From positions 1 to 49,694 of the forward strand of contig JAEZRV010000059.1 of the NCBI GenBank assembly GCA_023444055.1: a stretch of DNA of 49,694 nt, in the 5' to 3' direction. Origin of the DNA: Bacillota bacterium. Lineage in GTDB: Bacteria; Bacillota; Clostridia; Acetivibrionales; DSM-1351. The notes under the pieces are model-generated. The model saw nothing but the letters and a program-made list of their open reading frames with translations. It made no database searches and had not been told where the DNA came from. This document shows positions 25,462 to 33,879 of the stretch, piece after piece; the first letter of the stretch is position 1, and each line of letters starts with the position of its first letter. A program made the position numbers and the translations under genes.

Positions 25462-26817
25462 ATGAAAAAAGTAATCAGACTAATTGGAGTAATACTAGCA
25501 GTTACAATGATGGTGGCCGTTTTCAGCGCATGTGGTTCAAAACAACAGTCATCTGACAGCACTCAGGCACAGAATACTTCTTCAGCCGGAAGCACTAACT
25601 CAAATGAGCCAAGAGAAATTTCTTTCTGGATACAGAAATACGGCTCTGATCCTGCAGCACAGGAAACACTTCTCAAGGAAATGACAGCAGACTTCGAATC
25701 CAAGACAGGTATCAAGGTAAAATACTCAATTGTTGACTGGGGACAGGCATTAAACAAGCTGACTCTGGCGTGCACAGGCGGTGAAGCACCGGATGTGGCA
25801 GATATTTTCTTTACAGCATCTTTGATAAAGATGGGTGGAGATAAATTTGGACCGATGGAAATTGATGATGTAGCTAAGGAGATGGGAGAAGATTCATGGT
25901 TCCAAGCAGGTAAGGATGAAGCTTATCAGAACGGACACTGGTATGGTATTCCGTGGCGTTTTGATACAAGGGTACTTCTCTATAATACAGAATACTTTAA
26001 AGAAGCAGGAATTACTTCAGTTCCAAAGACATGGGATGAATTGATAGAAACAGGCAAAAAGCTTACAAAGACAGATGCAAAGGGTAATATTACAAGAGCT
26101 GGACTGGCGTGGTTCAATATGATGGCCAGATTTGACCAGACATGGTTCTCGCTCCTTGGAGGGGCAGGCGGTAGCCTTATGGACGAAGGCTTTAAAAATC
26201 CAACATTTAACACACAGGCAGGTTTAGACTCTTTGGCATTAATGAGAGACGTAAACGAAAAATACAAAATTGCAGTTCCTAATATGGTTGACCCTTCATA
26301 TGACCCTGTTTCAGAGTTTATGGCTGGAAAGGTGGCAATGGTATTCGGTGTTACAGCAGAAACAAAAAATAACATAGAGCAGCAGGCACCACAGCTAAAA
26401 GACAAGTTTGCATCAGCAGTTATGCCAAGTAAGAGTGGTGAAGGAGCATCCTCAATAGCATTTTCAGCTCCGATAGCTGTTTTCAAGACTTCAAAGGATG
26501 CCGATGCATCAAAACAATGGGTTAAGTACTTCTGCAATGCTGAAAATCAGCTTAAAGCATCAAAAACCCTGTCTCTTCTCAACTCAAGTAAGGCTGTTAT
26601 GAGTGACAGCTACTTCTCACAAGATGCATGGCTCAGTGCATTTGTTCAGCAATCTGACAGAGCGGTAGCCGGAGATATGCCTATAGCTCAGTGGAGCCAG
26701 ATTGATGCATGGCCTAACGGTCCGCTGCCAACGTTGTCTACTGAGGTCATAGCAGGCAAGGATATACAGCAATCAATTGACAAGGCAATAAAGGAATTTG
26801 AAAATCTTATGAAATAA
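25462..26817 (+). CDS. Sugar-binding lipoprotein of a CUT1 ABC transporter
   Basis: A 451-residue family-1 extracellular solute-binding protein. Lipobox VFSAC with Cys24, a Ser/Thr/Gln-rich linker to about residue 50, then the typical fold (SFWIQKYGSDPAAQETLLKE, ADIFFTASLIKMGG, WYGIPWRFDTRVLLYNTEYF, KTWDELIETGKKLT, WFSLLGGAGGS). The many Trp residues suit an oligosaccharide or glycoside ligand. ATG 25462 follows GGAGGAAG. A hairpin after the stop may stabilise its mRNA. Confidence 0.93.
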   Translation: MKKVIRLIGVILAVTMMVAVFSACGSKQQSSDSTQAQNTSSAGSTNSNEPREISFWIQKYGSDPAAQETLLKEMTADFESKTGIKVKYSIVDWGQALNKLTLACTGGEAPDVADIFFTASLIKMGGDKFGPMEIDDVAKEMGEDSWFQAGKDEAYQNGHWYGIPWRFDTRVLLYNTEYFKEAGITSVPKTWDELIETGKKLTKTDAKGNITRAGLAWFNMMARFDQTWFSLLGGAGGSLMDEGFKNPTFNTQAGLDSLALMRDVNEKYKIAVPNMVDPSYDPVSEFMAGKVAMVFGVTAETKNNIEQQAPQLKDKFASAVMPSKSGEGASSIAFSAPIAVFKTSKDADASKQWVKYFCNAENQLKASKTLSLLNSSKAVMSDSYFSQDAWLSAFVQQSDRAVAGDMPIAQWSQIDAWPNGPLPTLSTEVIAGKDIQQSIDKAIKEFENLMK

Positions 26818-26847
26818 ATCTTTTTAAAGAAGACAAACAATATTAAT

Positions 26848-26893
26848 GTTCTGTAAGCCTTCTGCACGATCTATCAAGGAGGCTTACAGGAAC
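26848..26893 (+). terminator. Intercistronic hairpin after the binding-protein gene
   Basis: CTGTAAGCCT (26851-26860) pairs perfectly with AGGCTTACAG (26880-26889); GTTC/GAAC extends it past a one-base bulge. No T run follows. Such stems after binding-protein genes typically stabilise that part of the transcript and let it exceed downstream genes. Confidence 0.6.
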
Positions 26894-26998
26894 AAAATAC
26901 TTATCATTTCATTTACGCTTTTGTTTGATTTTAGACATTTTATAAATATAGGTTAGTAAGCACAATAAATTATACATTATAGAAATGAGGTATTATAT

Positions 26999-28051
26999 AT
27001 GAAAATTATGGTTTACAGCGGTCCAAAGCAGTTAACGGTGCAAAGTGCGCCAGAGCTTACGATGAAAGAGAATGAAGTCAGAATTCAGACTATTTGTTCG
27101 GGACTAAGTCATGGAACTGAAATGAGTGTATATAGGGGATCAGCGCCATTTTTTAGAAGGAAATATGATGCGGACACAAGATTGTTTGTGGATGCTGATA
27201 CCACTGAAACATGGCAATATCCTATAAAAAGCTGCGACCCGGGTGTGTGGTATATGGGCTATGCAAATGTAGGGGAGGTAATTGAGATTGGCTCCGGTGT
27301 TAAAAATGTAAAATTAGGAGATATAGTTTGTTCTTCAGCACCTCACCAATCTCAAGTGGTTAAGGCGGAAACAGATGTAATAGTTTTGCCTGAAGGAATA
27401 AAACCTGAATACGGAGTATTTTTTACAAACTTGATGACAACCTTTAACGGGATTCTAGACAGTCATATAAAGCTTGGGGATACTGTTGTAGTAATGGGGC
27501 TTGGAGTGCTGGGGCAACTTGTGTCACAAATGGCAAAAATGAGCGGAGCATTTAAAGTATATGGTATAGACATGTTTGAAACAAGATTAGATGCAGCTCT
27601 TGAAAATGGCTGTGACAAGGTTTTTAATCCGGCAAAGACTTCGGACATAGCAAAAGAAATCCGTAAGTTGACTAATAACAAGGGAGCCGATGTAGTAATT
27701 GAGGTTACAGGAAATTCTGCGGCATTGAATGAAGCTGTAAGAATTGCGGCACCGGAAACCAGCGTTATTGCGCTAAGTTGGTATCAGGGAATGATAAAAG
27801 GGCTAGATTTGTCTGAGGAATTTCATCATAACCGAATTGGAATTAAACAATCTCAGACAAACAATATAGACCCTGCAATAAAGAATCTTTGGGACGATAA
27901 GAGGAGAACTCAATCCTGTCTGAAAATACTTGAAAGCCTAAAGCTGGATAATCTGATTACACATAAAATACCATATGATGAAGTTGCATCAGCTTATGAA
28001 ATAGTGGATACGTATCCGGAGAAAGCAATTCAGGTACTGATAACATATTAA
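26999..28051 (+). CDS. MDR-family (zinc-type) dehydrogenase
   Basis: A 350-residue medium-chain dehydrogenase/reductase. The GroES-like N-terminal half has ICSGLSHGTEMSVYRG where classical members have GICGSDxH, so the catalytic zinc cysteine is shifted or replaced by Ser. The four-cysteine structural zinc loop is missing. The Rossmann half has GLGVLGQLVSQMAK (residues about 165-180). It resembles the subgroup of MDR proteins in sugar catabolic clusters that act on unusual or keto-sugars. A 181-nt gap with hairpin separates it from the transporter. Substrate unknown. Confidence 0.8.
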   Translation: MKIMVYSGPKQLTVQSAPELTMKENEVRIQTICSGLSHGTEMSVYRGSAPFFRRKYDADTRLFVDADTTETWQYPIKSCDPGVWYMGYANVGEVIEIGSGVKNVKLGDIVCSSAPHQSQVVKAETDVIVLPEGIKPEYGVFFTNLMTTFNGILDSHIKLGDTVVVMGLGVLGQLVSQMAKMSGAFKVYGIDMFETRLDAALENGCDKVFNPAKTSDIAKEIRKLTNNKGADVVIEVTGNSAALNEAVRIAAPETSVIALSWYQGMIKGLDLSEEFHHNRIGIKQSQTNNIDPAIKNLWDDKRRTQSCLKILESLKLDNLITHKIPYDEVASAYEIVDTYPEKAIQVLITY

Positions 28052-28064
28052 AATTACAAAGAGA

Positions 28065-28180
28065 GCACGCTTGGAGGTTTGGCATCCAGACTTTTTAATT
28101 GATACTATCAAATATCGGACTATATCATGCAGCTGATATAATGTTTTTTGCCGATAGTAATTGAATTGAACAGTGCGTGC
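28065..28180 (+). promoter_or_regulatory. Nested inverted repeats in the 155-nt intercistronic gap
   Basis: GCACGC (28065-28070) pairs with GCGTGC (28175-28180); TATCGG (28113-28118) with CCGATA (28151-28156); TATATC (28121-28126) with GATATA (28135-28140). ACTATC (28104-28109) can compete by pairing with GATAGT (28153-28158). This gives two mutually exclusive folds ahead of the TIM-barrel gene. Function unproven. Confidence 0.4.
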
Positions 28181-28206
28181 AAAATATAAAGTGAGGTGTC
28201 TTAATA

Positions 28207-28974
28207 ATGAAAATTTCAATCTGTATAGATGCATTATATTTTGGAAAAGACATATATAGCGGATTAGAAGAAATAAAGCGTTGCGGTTATGATAAATTTG
28301 AGATTTGGTGCTGGTGGGATAAGGATATTGACAGATTGGCAGAAATGAAGGATACATTAGGAATGGAGCTTACAGCATGCTGTACAAAGTTTATAAGTCT
28401 TGTTGATCCTGGTCAGAGGGAGGAGTATCTGCAAGGATTGAGAGAATCCATAGCGGCAGCAAAAAAACTTGGCTGTAAAATGCTTATTACTCAAGTTGGG
28501 AATGATACCGGCAATAGTCATGAGGAACAGCATAAATCATTAGTTGAAGGCTTGAAGGCATGTGTACCTTTACTTGAAGAGAATAATATGACACTTATTA
28601 TAGAGCCTTTGAACACAAGAGTTGACCATCAGGGCTATTACTTATGGAGTTCTGATGAAGGCTTCAGTATTATCGATGAAGTTGACAGTCCTAATGTAAA
28701 GCTTCTTTATGATATATACCATCAGCAAATAATGGAAGGAGATTTGCTTAGACGAATAATACCCAATATTTCTAAAATAGGCCACTTCCATGCTGCAGGT
28801 AATCCGGGAAGAAATGAGCTTTATTACGGAGAACTGAACTATAAAAGAATTTTTGAAGAGATAGATAAGACAAATTTCAGCGGGTATGCAGGTTATGAGT
28901 ATTTTCCAACGGAACCTGTAGCAGAGGGATTATTAAGAACTAAGGCTGAAGTTGAACGAAAAGCCGAGGTTTGA
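28207..28974 (+). CDS. Hydroxypyruvate isomerase-like / sugar epimerase TIM-barrel protein
   Basis: A 255-residue protein of the xylose-isomerase-like TIM-barrel superfamily. Metal and catalytic blocks of the Hyi-like group are present: IIEPLNTRVDHQGYYL (Glu at about 139), LLYDIYHQQIMEGD, IGHFHAAGNPGRNE, YAGYEYFP with a final conserved Glu. Family members isomerise or epimerise hydroxypyruvate, keto-sugars and related compounds, and some decarboxylate 3-oxo-isoapionate. ATG 28207 follows GTGAGGTG. The exact substrate should follow from the operon. Confidence 0.85.
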   Translation: MKISICIDALYFGKDIYSGLEEIKRCGYDKFEIWCWWDKDIDRLAEMKDTLGMELTACCTKFISLVDPGQREEYLQGLRESIAAAKKLGCKMLITQVGNDTGNSHEEQHKSLVEGLKACVPLLEENNMTLIIEPLNTRVDHQGYYLWSSDEGFSIIDEVDSPNVKLLYDIYHQQIMEGDLLRRIIPNISKIGHFHAAGNPGRNELYYGELNYKRIFEEIDKTNFSGYAGYEYFPTEPVAEGLLRTKAEVERKAEV

Positions 28975-29397
28975 GATTAAAAAAGTCAGAGCTGCTATAT
29001 TGGTTTAGTCGTATAAGCCCAGAATTCATCAGAGGAAAGTATGCATTGGACGCTGAGTGCTGCATGTAAAAGTTCAGTTCTAAAGTTTGCATAATTACTA
29101 GTCATTAATAACAACTTCAGCACCTATTCCTTTTACTAATGCGGAAATTCTTTTCCAGTAATAGTTCCATTAAGTTGGATTAGAACGTTCGGGAGTAATA
29201 TCTCCGACAACAGAAATATCACTATTTGTTCCATTATGCATTTATTAATTAAAAGAATTGTACAATATTAATCCCGATATTTATAATATGACCTTGGGTG
29301 AACAACTTAAATACATAGTAACTGTGTTTTAGGCATTAAATATTAGGATTAGTTATAGTTGTTATGTAAATAAATTTCTTAAAATGGAGGCGAAAAA
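28975..29397. other. Gene-free gap inside the catabolic block
   Basis: 423 nt with no complete gene. The minus strand at about 29101-29237 has an open-looking stretch (NGTNSDISVVGDITPERSNP, stop, then YYWKRISALVKGIGAEVVIN) that reads like a decayed coding piece. The last 60 nt lead into a new GGAGGCG ribosome site, so a separate promoter for the downstream genes is possible. Confidence 0.45.
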
Positions 29398-30414
29398 ATG
29401 AAAATCGGAATAATTGGCTGTGGAGCTATTACCCGCTTCAGACATGCACCTGAATGTGAAAGTAATCCTAATATAGAGATTGCCGGATTTTTTGATATGT
29501 TCGAGGACAGAGCAACGGAATTAGCAGAAAGATATGGAGGCAAGGTATATAAGAATTATGAGGATATGCTTAAGGATGCTGATGTTGACGGTGTTATAGT
29601 CTGTACATCTAATGCCACTCATGCCGAGGTAACAATAAAATCTCTCAAAGCAGGTAAGCATGTGTTGTGCGAGAAACCTTTAGCTACTACTGTGGATGAT
29701 GGTATTGCGATGGATAAGGCAGCTACGGAGTCTGGCAAATTGCTAATGATAGCGCAGAACCAGCGAATGGATATAGCGCATATGAAAGCAAAAGAAATTA
29801 TCAGCTCAGGAGAATTGGGTAAGGTTATTTTTTTTAAGTCTGAATTTTCGCACAGTGGCCCTGAAAATTGGGGAATAGATAAAACAAAGAACACATGGTT
29901 TTTTAATAAAAATTCGGCTATTTTAGGAGCTATGGGAGATTTGGGCGTTCACAAAATTGACCTTATGAGATGGATGCTTGAGGATGAGTTTGTTAAAATT
30001 TCAGCAATAGTGGGAGCGCTTGATAAAAAGAGTTCAGATGGTGAACCCATAAGTGTGGATGACAATGCAATATGCCTACTAGAAACAGGCAGCGGGATTG
30101 TGGGGACAGTTGTTGCCTCATGGTCTAATTACGGTGCGGTTAATAATTCAAATGTAATTTATTGTGAGAACGGAGTAATTAAAATAGGCGTATCCCCTAA
30201 TTATGGAGTTGAAGTAACTAAGAAAAATGGAGAGAGTATATTGTACAAGCTGCCTGAGCAAATACGTTCCGGTATAGTCGATGCTTTTTCGGAGGCTGTG
30301 GAAAATGGATTGGAATCTCCGATATCGGCGGGTGATGCAGTTAAAACGCTAAAGGTTATATTTGCAGCACTAGAAGCGTCAAAATCAGGAAACAAAATTA
30401 CAATACAATATTAA
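29398..30414 (+). CDS. Gfo/Idh/MocA-family oxidoreductase
   Basis: A 338-residue NAD(P)-dependent enzyme. Rossmann start KIGIIGCGAITRFRH, the family signature CEKPLA (residues about 92-97) with the catalytic Lys, and a C-terminal alpha/beta domain with MGDLGVHKIDLMRWML whose Asp/His are the usual substrate-binding pair. Members oxidise sugar hydroxyls, often at C3 of glycosides or C1/C2 of aldoses and inositols. ATG 29398 follows ATGGAGGCG. Together with the TIM-barrel and GH3 genes it suggests oxidation of an unusual sugar or glycoside. Confidence 0.92.
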   Translation: MKIGIIGCGAITRFRHAPECESNPNIEIAGFFDMFEDRATELAERYGGKVYKNYEDMLKDADVDGVIVCTSNATHAEVTIKSLKAGKHVLCEKPLATTVDDGIAMDKAATESGKLLMIAQNQRMDIAHMKAKEIISSGELGKVIFFKSEFSHSGPENWGIDKTKNTWFFNKNSAILGAMGDLGVHKIDLMRWMLEDEFVKISAIVGALDKKSSDGEPISVDDNAICLLETGSGIVGTVVASWSNYGAVNNSNVIYCENGVIKIGVSPNYGVEVTKKNGESILYKLPEQIRSGIVDAFSEAVENGLESPISAGDAVKTLKVIFAALEASKSGNKITIQY

Positions 30415-30457
30415 CAATGTTAGCCATTATTTGTTTGAAAAGGAATGGTTGCTGAAT

Positions 30458-32722
30458 ATGAATGATAAAATTAACCCTTTAATATCTGAAATGACACTGG
30501 AAGAAAAAGCAAATATATTATCAGGGAAAGATTTTTGGCATACTGAGGCGGTAAATAGACTTGGAATATCTGAAATCATGGTAGCTGATGGACCGGCGGG
30601 ACTTCGAAAACAGGAGACTATCAATGGAGTTTTGACTACTGTTCCATGTACATGCTTTCCATCTGAATCATTGCTTGCCTGTTCTTGGGATACAGATCTG
30701 ATGGAGGGCTTTGGCAAAGCTATGGGAGAAGAAGCAGCCTTTGAAGGGGTTAATTTAATTTTGGGTCCGGGCTGCAATATTAAAAGGTCTCCTGTCTGCG
30801 GTAGGAATTTTGAATATTTATCGGAGGATCCATACCTGTCAGGAGTTATGGCGGGGCATATAATTAAGGGAATACAATCAAAGGGTGTGGGCACTTCTTT
30901 AAAGCATTATATTGCCAATAATCAGGAGCACAGAAGGCTCTCCATCAATGCGGTAATTGATGAACAAGCGTTAAGAGAAATATATCTAAAAAGCTTTGAG
31001 CATGCAGTAAAAATCGGAAAGCCATGGACTGTGATGTGTTCATACAATAGGGTTAACAACGACTATGTTTGTGAAAGTAAAAACCTTTTGACAGATATTT
31101 TAAGAAATGAATGGGGCTTTGAGGGAGTTGTTGTTTCTGACTGGGGTGCGGTAAATGACAGGGTAGAATGCCTGAAAGCTGGATTGGATCTTGAAATGCC
31201 TTCTTCCGGAATGGTTAATACACAAAAAATTATAAATGCTGTAAATGAAGGTAAGCTTGAAATCAAAACAGTTAATAGATCAGTAGAAAGATTACTGGAC
31301 TTAGTTTTTAAAGCTGTTGAACAGAAGGCAGTAAATATTTCTGGTGATATTAAGAACATAAATCATAAAAGGGCCAAGGAAATAGCCAGTGAGTGTATAG
31401 TATTGCTAAAAAATGAGCAGAATGCGCTTCCATTATCAAATGACGAGGATATAGCCTTTTTCGGAATGCTTGCCAAGTATTCAAGATTTGAAGGAGGAGG
31501 AAGCTCCCATGTTATTCCTACTAGGTTAGAATCAGCATATGATGAAATGTGTAAGCTATTGAAACGTGATATACCTTTTGCTCCGGGTTATGATATGAAC
31601 AGTGATATTCCTGATGAAAAATTAATAAAAGAGGCTGTAAAAATAGCATCAGGTGTACAAAAGGCAGTAATATTTGCAGGACTTCCGGAAAGCTATGAAT
31701 CAGAAGGATATGACAGAAAGCATATGGATATGCCGGCTTCTCACATTTGCTTGATAAATGAAATTTGCAAGGTCAATAGGAATGTAATTGTGGTCTTATC
31801 TAATGGCGCCCCGGTTGCCATGCCGTGGCTAGAGAATACAAGAGCTGTTATGGAAGGTTATTTATGGGGACAAGCAGGTGCAGGAGCTGTTTGTGAGCTT
31901 TTAATGGGCATAAAAAATCCATGCGGCAAGCTTGCAGAATCTTTCCCAGTTGCTTTGGAGCACAATCCATCATATCTGAATTTTCCTGGTGAAGAGGATG
32001 AAGTATATTACAGAGAATCAGTATTTATAGGATATAGATACTATGAAGTGAAAAAGATAAAACCATTATTTTGCTTTGGGCATGGCTTGTCATATACAAG
32101 TTTTGTGTACAGTGCTTTAAGGCTAGAATCAACCATTTTTGATGCGGGTGAGGATATCTTGCTTAATTTTAAAGTAAAAAATTCGGGACACCGGCAAGGG
32201 AAAGAAATATATCAGATTTATATAAGAAATGCAAAAGGAGATGACAATAAAAAGGTTAAAGAGCTGAAACAGTTTGGAAAGCTGGAATTGTTAGCTGGTG
32301 AGGAAAAAGAAGTATCAGTGAAAATAGAAGGCTCTAGTTTTTTGCATTTTTGTACGAAGAGACAGGCATTTACAGTTGAAAAGGGAGAATTTGAGATACT
32401 GATCGGTGCTTCTTCAGAAGATATAAGACTGAATGCTGTGGTAAGAATAAATTCTGCAGATAAGGTAAAAAAGGTCTATCATAGGAATTCTACCATCGGG
32501 GACATAAAAGAAAACCCTGCAGGGAAAATACTGTTTAAGGAATTAGAGGAACAATATCCTGAGGCATTTGAAATGATATTTAACGGTATGGAGGATGACG
32601 GAAGTGATTTCAGGGATAAAATGATTCATTATACAGTTCTCAGATCTCTGGTGTATTTTAGCAAGGGTCTTATAAGTGAGCAAAAAATAGAGGAACTTGT
32701 AAGTATATTAAATAATAATTAG
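30458..32722 (+). CDS. Glycoside hydrolase family 3, cytoplasmic beta-glycosidase
   Basis: A 754-residue GH3 enzyme without signal peptide, so it acts on imported substrate. Domain order is N-terminal barrel (ISEMTLEEKANILSG, GVNLILGPGCNIKRSPVCGR, SLKHYIANNQEHRRLSINAV), nucleophile Asp228 in VVVSDWGAV, GH3 C-domain (AKEIASECIVLLKNE, EGGGSSHVIPTR), then a fibronectin-like C-terminal domain (LFCFGHGLSYTSF onward). The acid/base Glu probably lies in GLPESYESEGYDR. Start ATG 30458 is preferred to TTG 30431; the SD (AAAAGGAA) is a little far. It lies 43 nt after the oxidoreductase. Confidence 0.92.
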   Translation: MNDKINPLISEMTLEEKANILSGKDFWHTEAVNRLGISEIMVADGPAGLRKQETINGVLTTVPCTCFPSESLLACSWDTDLMEGFGKAMGEEAAFEGVNLILGPGCNIKRSPVCGRNFEYLSEDPYLSGVMAGHIIKGIQSKGVGTSLKHYIANNQEHRRLSINAVIDEQALREIYLKSFEHAVKIGKPWTVMCSYNRVNNDYVCESKNLLTDILRNEWGFEGVVVSDWGAVNDRVECLKAGLDLEMPSSGMVNTQKIINAVNEGKLEIKTVNRSVERLLDLVFKAVEQKAVNISGDIKNINHKRAKEIASECIVLLKNEQNALPLSNDEDIAFFGMLAKYSRFEGGGSSHVIPTRLESAYDEMCKLLKRDIPFAPGYDMNSDIPDEKLIKEAVKIASGVQKAVIFAGLPESYESEGYDRKHMDMPASHICLINEICKVNRNVIVVLSNGAPVAMPWLENTRAVMEGYLWGQAGAGAVCELLMGIKNPCGKLAESFPVALEHNPSYLNFPGEEDEVYYRESVFIGYRYYEVKKIKPLFCFGHGLSYTSFVYSALRLESTIFDAGEDILLNFKVKNSGHRQGKEIYQIYIRNAKGDDNKKVKELKQFGKLELLAGEEKEVSVKIEGSSFLHFCTKRQAFTVEKGEFEILIGASSEDIRLNAVVRINSADKVKKVYHRNSTIGDIKENPAGKILFKELEEQYPEAFEMIFNGMEDDGSDFRDKMIHYTVLRSLVYFSKGLISEQKIEELVSILNNN

Positions 32723-32740
32723 CGATTGGAGGATTTAATA

Positions 32741-33877
32741 ATGAGAAAAGCCTTTATCAGCCCATGCAAGTATGTTCAGGGAGAGGATGAGCTTTTAAAT
32801 CTAGGGTATTTTGTAAGTTCATTCGGGAAATCGGCACTGCTGATTGCACATAAGGATGATATAGCCAGAATAAAAGAAAAACTAGATATTACAAAAGAGA
32901 AATTTGGAATTGAGTTTGTTGAAAGCGATTTCAGAGGCGAATGCTCACGCGATGAGGTTGTCCGCCTAAAGGAAATTGCAAAAGGAAAATCCTGTGCTTG
33001 TACAATCGGATTGGGAGGGGGAAAGGCAATTGATACGGCAAAGTGCGTGGCAGAGGGTGAAGCCTTGATTATAGTGCCTACAATTGCTGCAACAGATGCA
33101 CCTACAAGCCATTCCGCTGTTTTGTATACAGAAGAAGGAAGATTTGAGGACTATGCTTATTTTAAGCAAAGCCCCAGTGTTGTATTGGTGGATACTTCTG
33201 TAATCGCAAAAGCGCCCGTCAGGTTTTTGGTAGCTGGCATGGGGGATGCACTTTCAACCTATTTTGAAGCGAGGGCAACGGCAAGCTCCTTTTCAAATGT
33301 CAATGCAGGATTGCCCTGCGGATACAGAGAAAAAGCCTGCGGTGAAGCAAAGGGGACTAATACTGCAATGGCATTGGCCTCATTATGCTATCAGACTTTA
33401 ATTAGAGACGGGTTAAAGGCAAAGCTCTCATGTGAAAGCGGGTGTGTTACACAGTCGCTGGAAAATATAGTTGAGGCTAATATACTGCTTTCAGGTTTGG
33501 GATTTGAAAGCGGAGGCTTGGCAGCGGCACATGCGATTCATGATGGGCTTACTATACTACAGGGTACACATAGTTATTATCATGGTGAGAAGGTAGCCTT
33601 TGGAACCTTAGCACAATTGGTGCTTGAAAATGCTCCGGATAATGAAATAGATGAAGTATTAAACTTCTGTTCAAAAGTGGGTCTTCCCATATGTCTTGCA
33701 GATATAGGTGTTTCACAAATATCCGATGATGAGCTGATGCTTGTTGCTGAAAAAGCATGTATTCCTGAAGAATCAATACATTCAATGCCGTTTATTGTAT
33801 CAGCGGAAGCTGTAGCTGCGGCTATAAAAACTGCAGATAGAATTGGAAGTGACTTCAAGAGTAATAAAGGAGCTTAA
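32741..33877 (+). CDS. gldA: Glycerol dehydrogenase-type NAD-dependent polyol dehydrogenase
   Basis: A 378-residue iron/zinc polyol dehydrogenase. The NAD-binding GLGGGKAIDTAK is followed by metal ligands at Asp169 (GMGDALS), His264 (AAHAIHDG) and His281 (YHGEKVAFG), as in GldA; TDAPTSHSAVLY is also characteristic. Known members turn glycerol into dihydroxyacetone. ATG 32741 follows TTGGAGG; 18 nt after the GH3 stop and 2 nt before dhaKL, so it is tightly coupled. It could use another small polyol such as a tetritol. Confidence 0.9.
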   Translation: MRKAFISPCKYVQGEDELLNLGYFVSSFGKSALLIAHKDDIARIKEKLDITKEKFGIEFVESDFRGECSRDEVVRLKEIAKGKSCACTIGLGGGKAIDTAKCVAEGEALIIVPTIAATDAPTSHSAVLYTEEGRFEDYAYFKQSPSVVLVDTSVIAKAPVRFLVAGMGDALSTYFEARATASSFSNVNAGLPCGYREKACGEAKGTNTAMALASLCYQTLIRDGLKAKLSCESGCVTQSLENIVEANILLSGLGFESGGLAAAHAIHDGLTILQGTHSYYHGEKVAFGTLAQLVLENAPDNEIDEVLNFCSKVGLPICLADIGVSQISDDELMLVAEKACIPEESIHSMPFIVSAEAVAAAIKTADRIGSDFKSNKGA

Positions 33878-33879
33878 CT

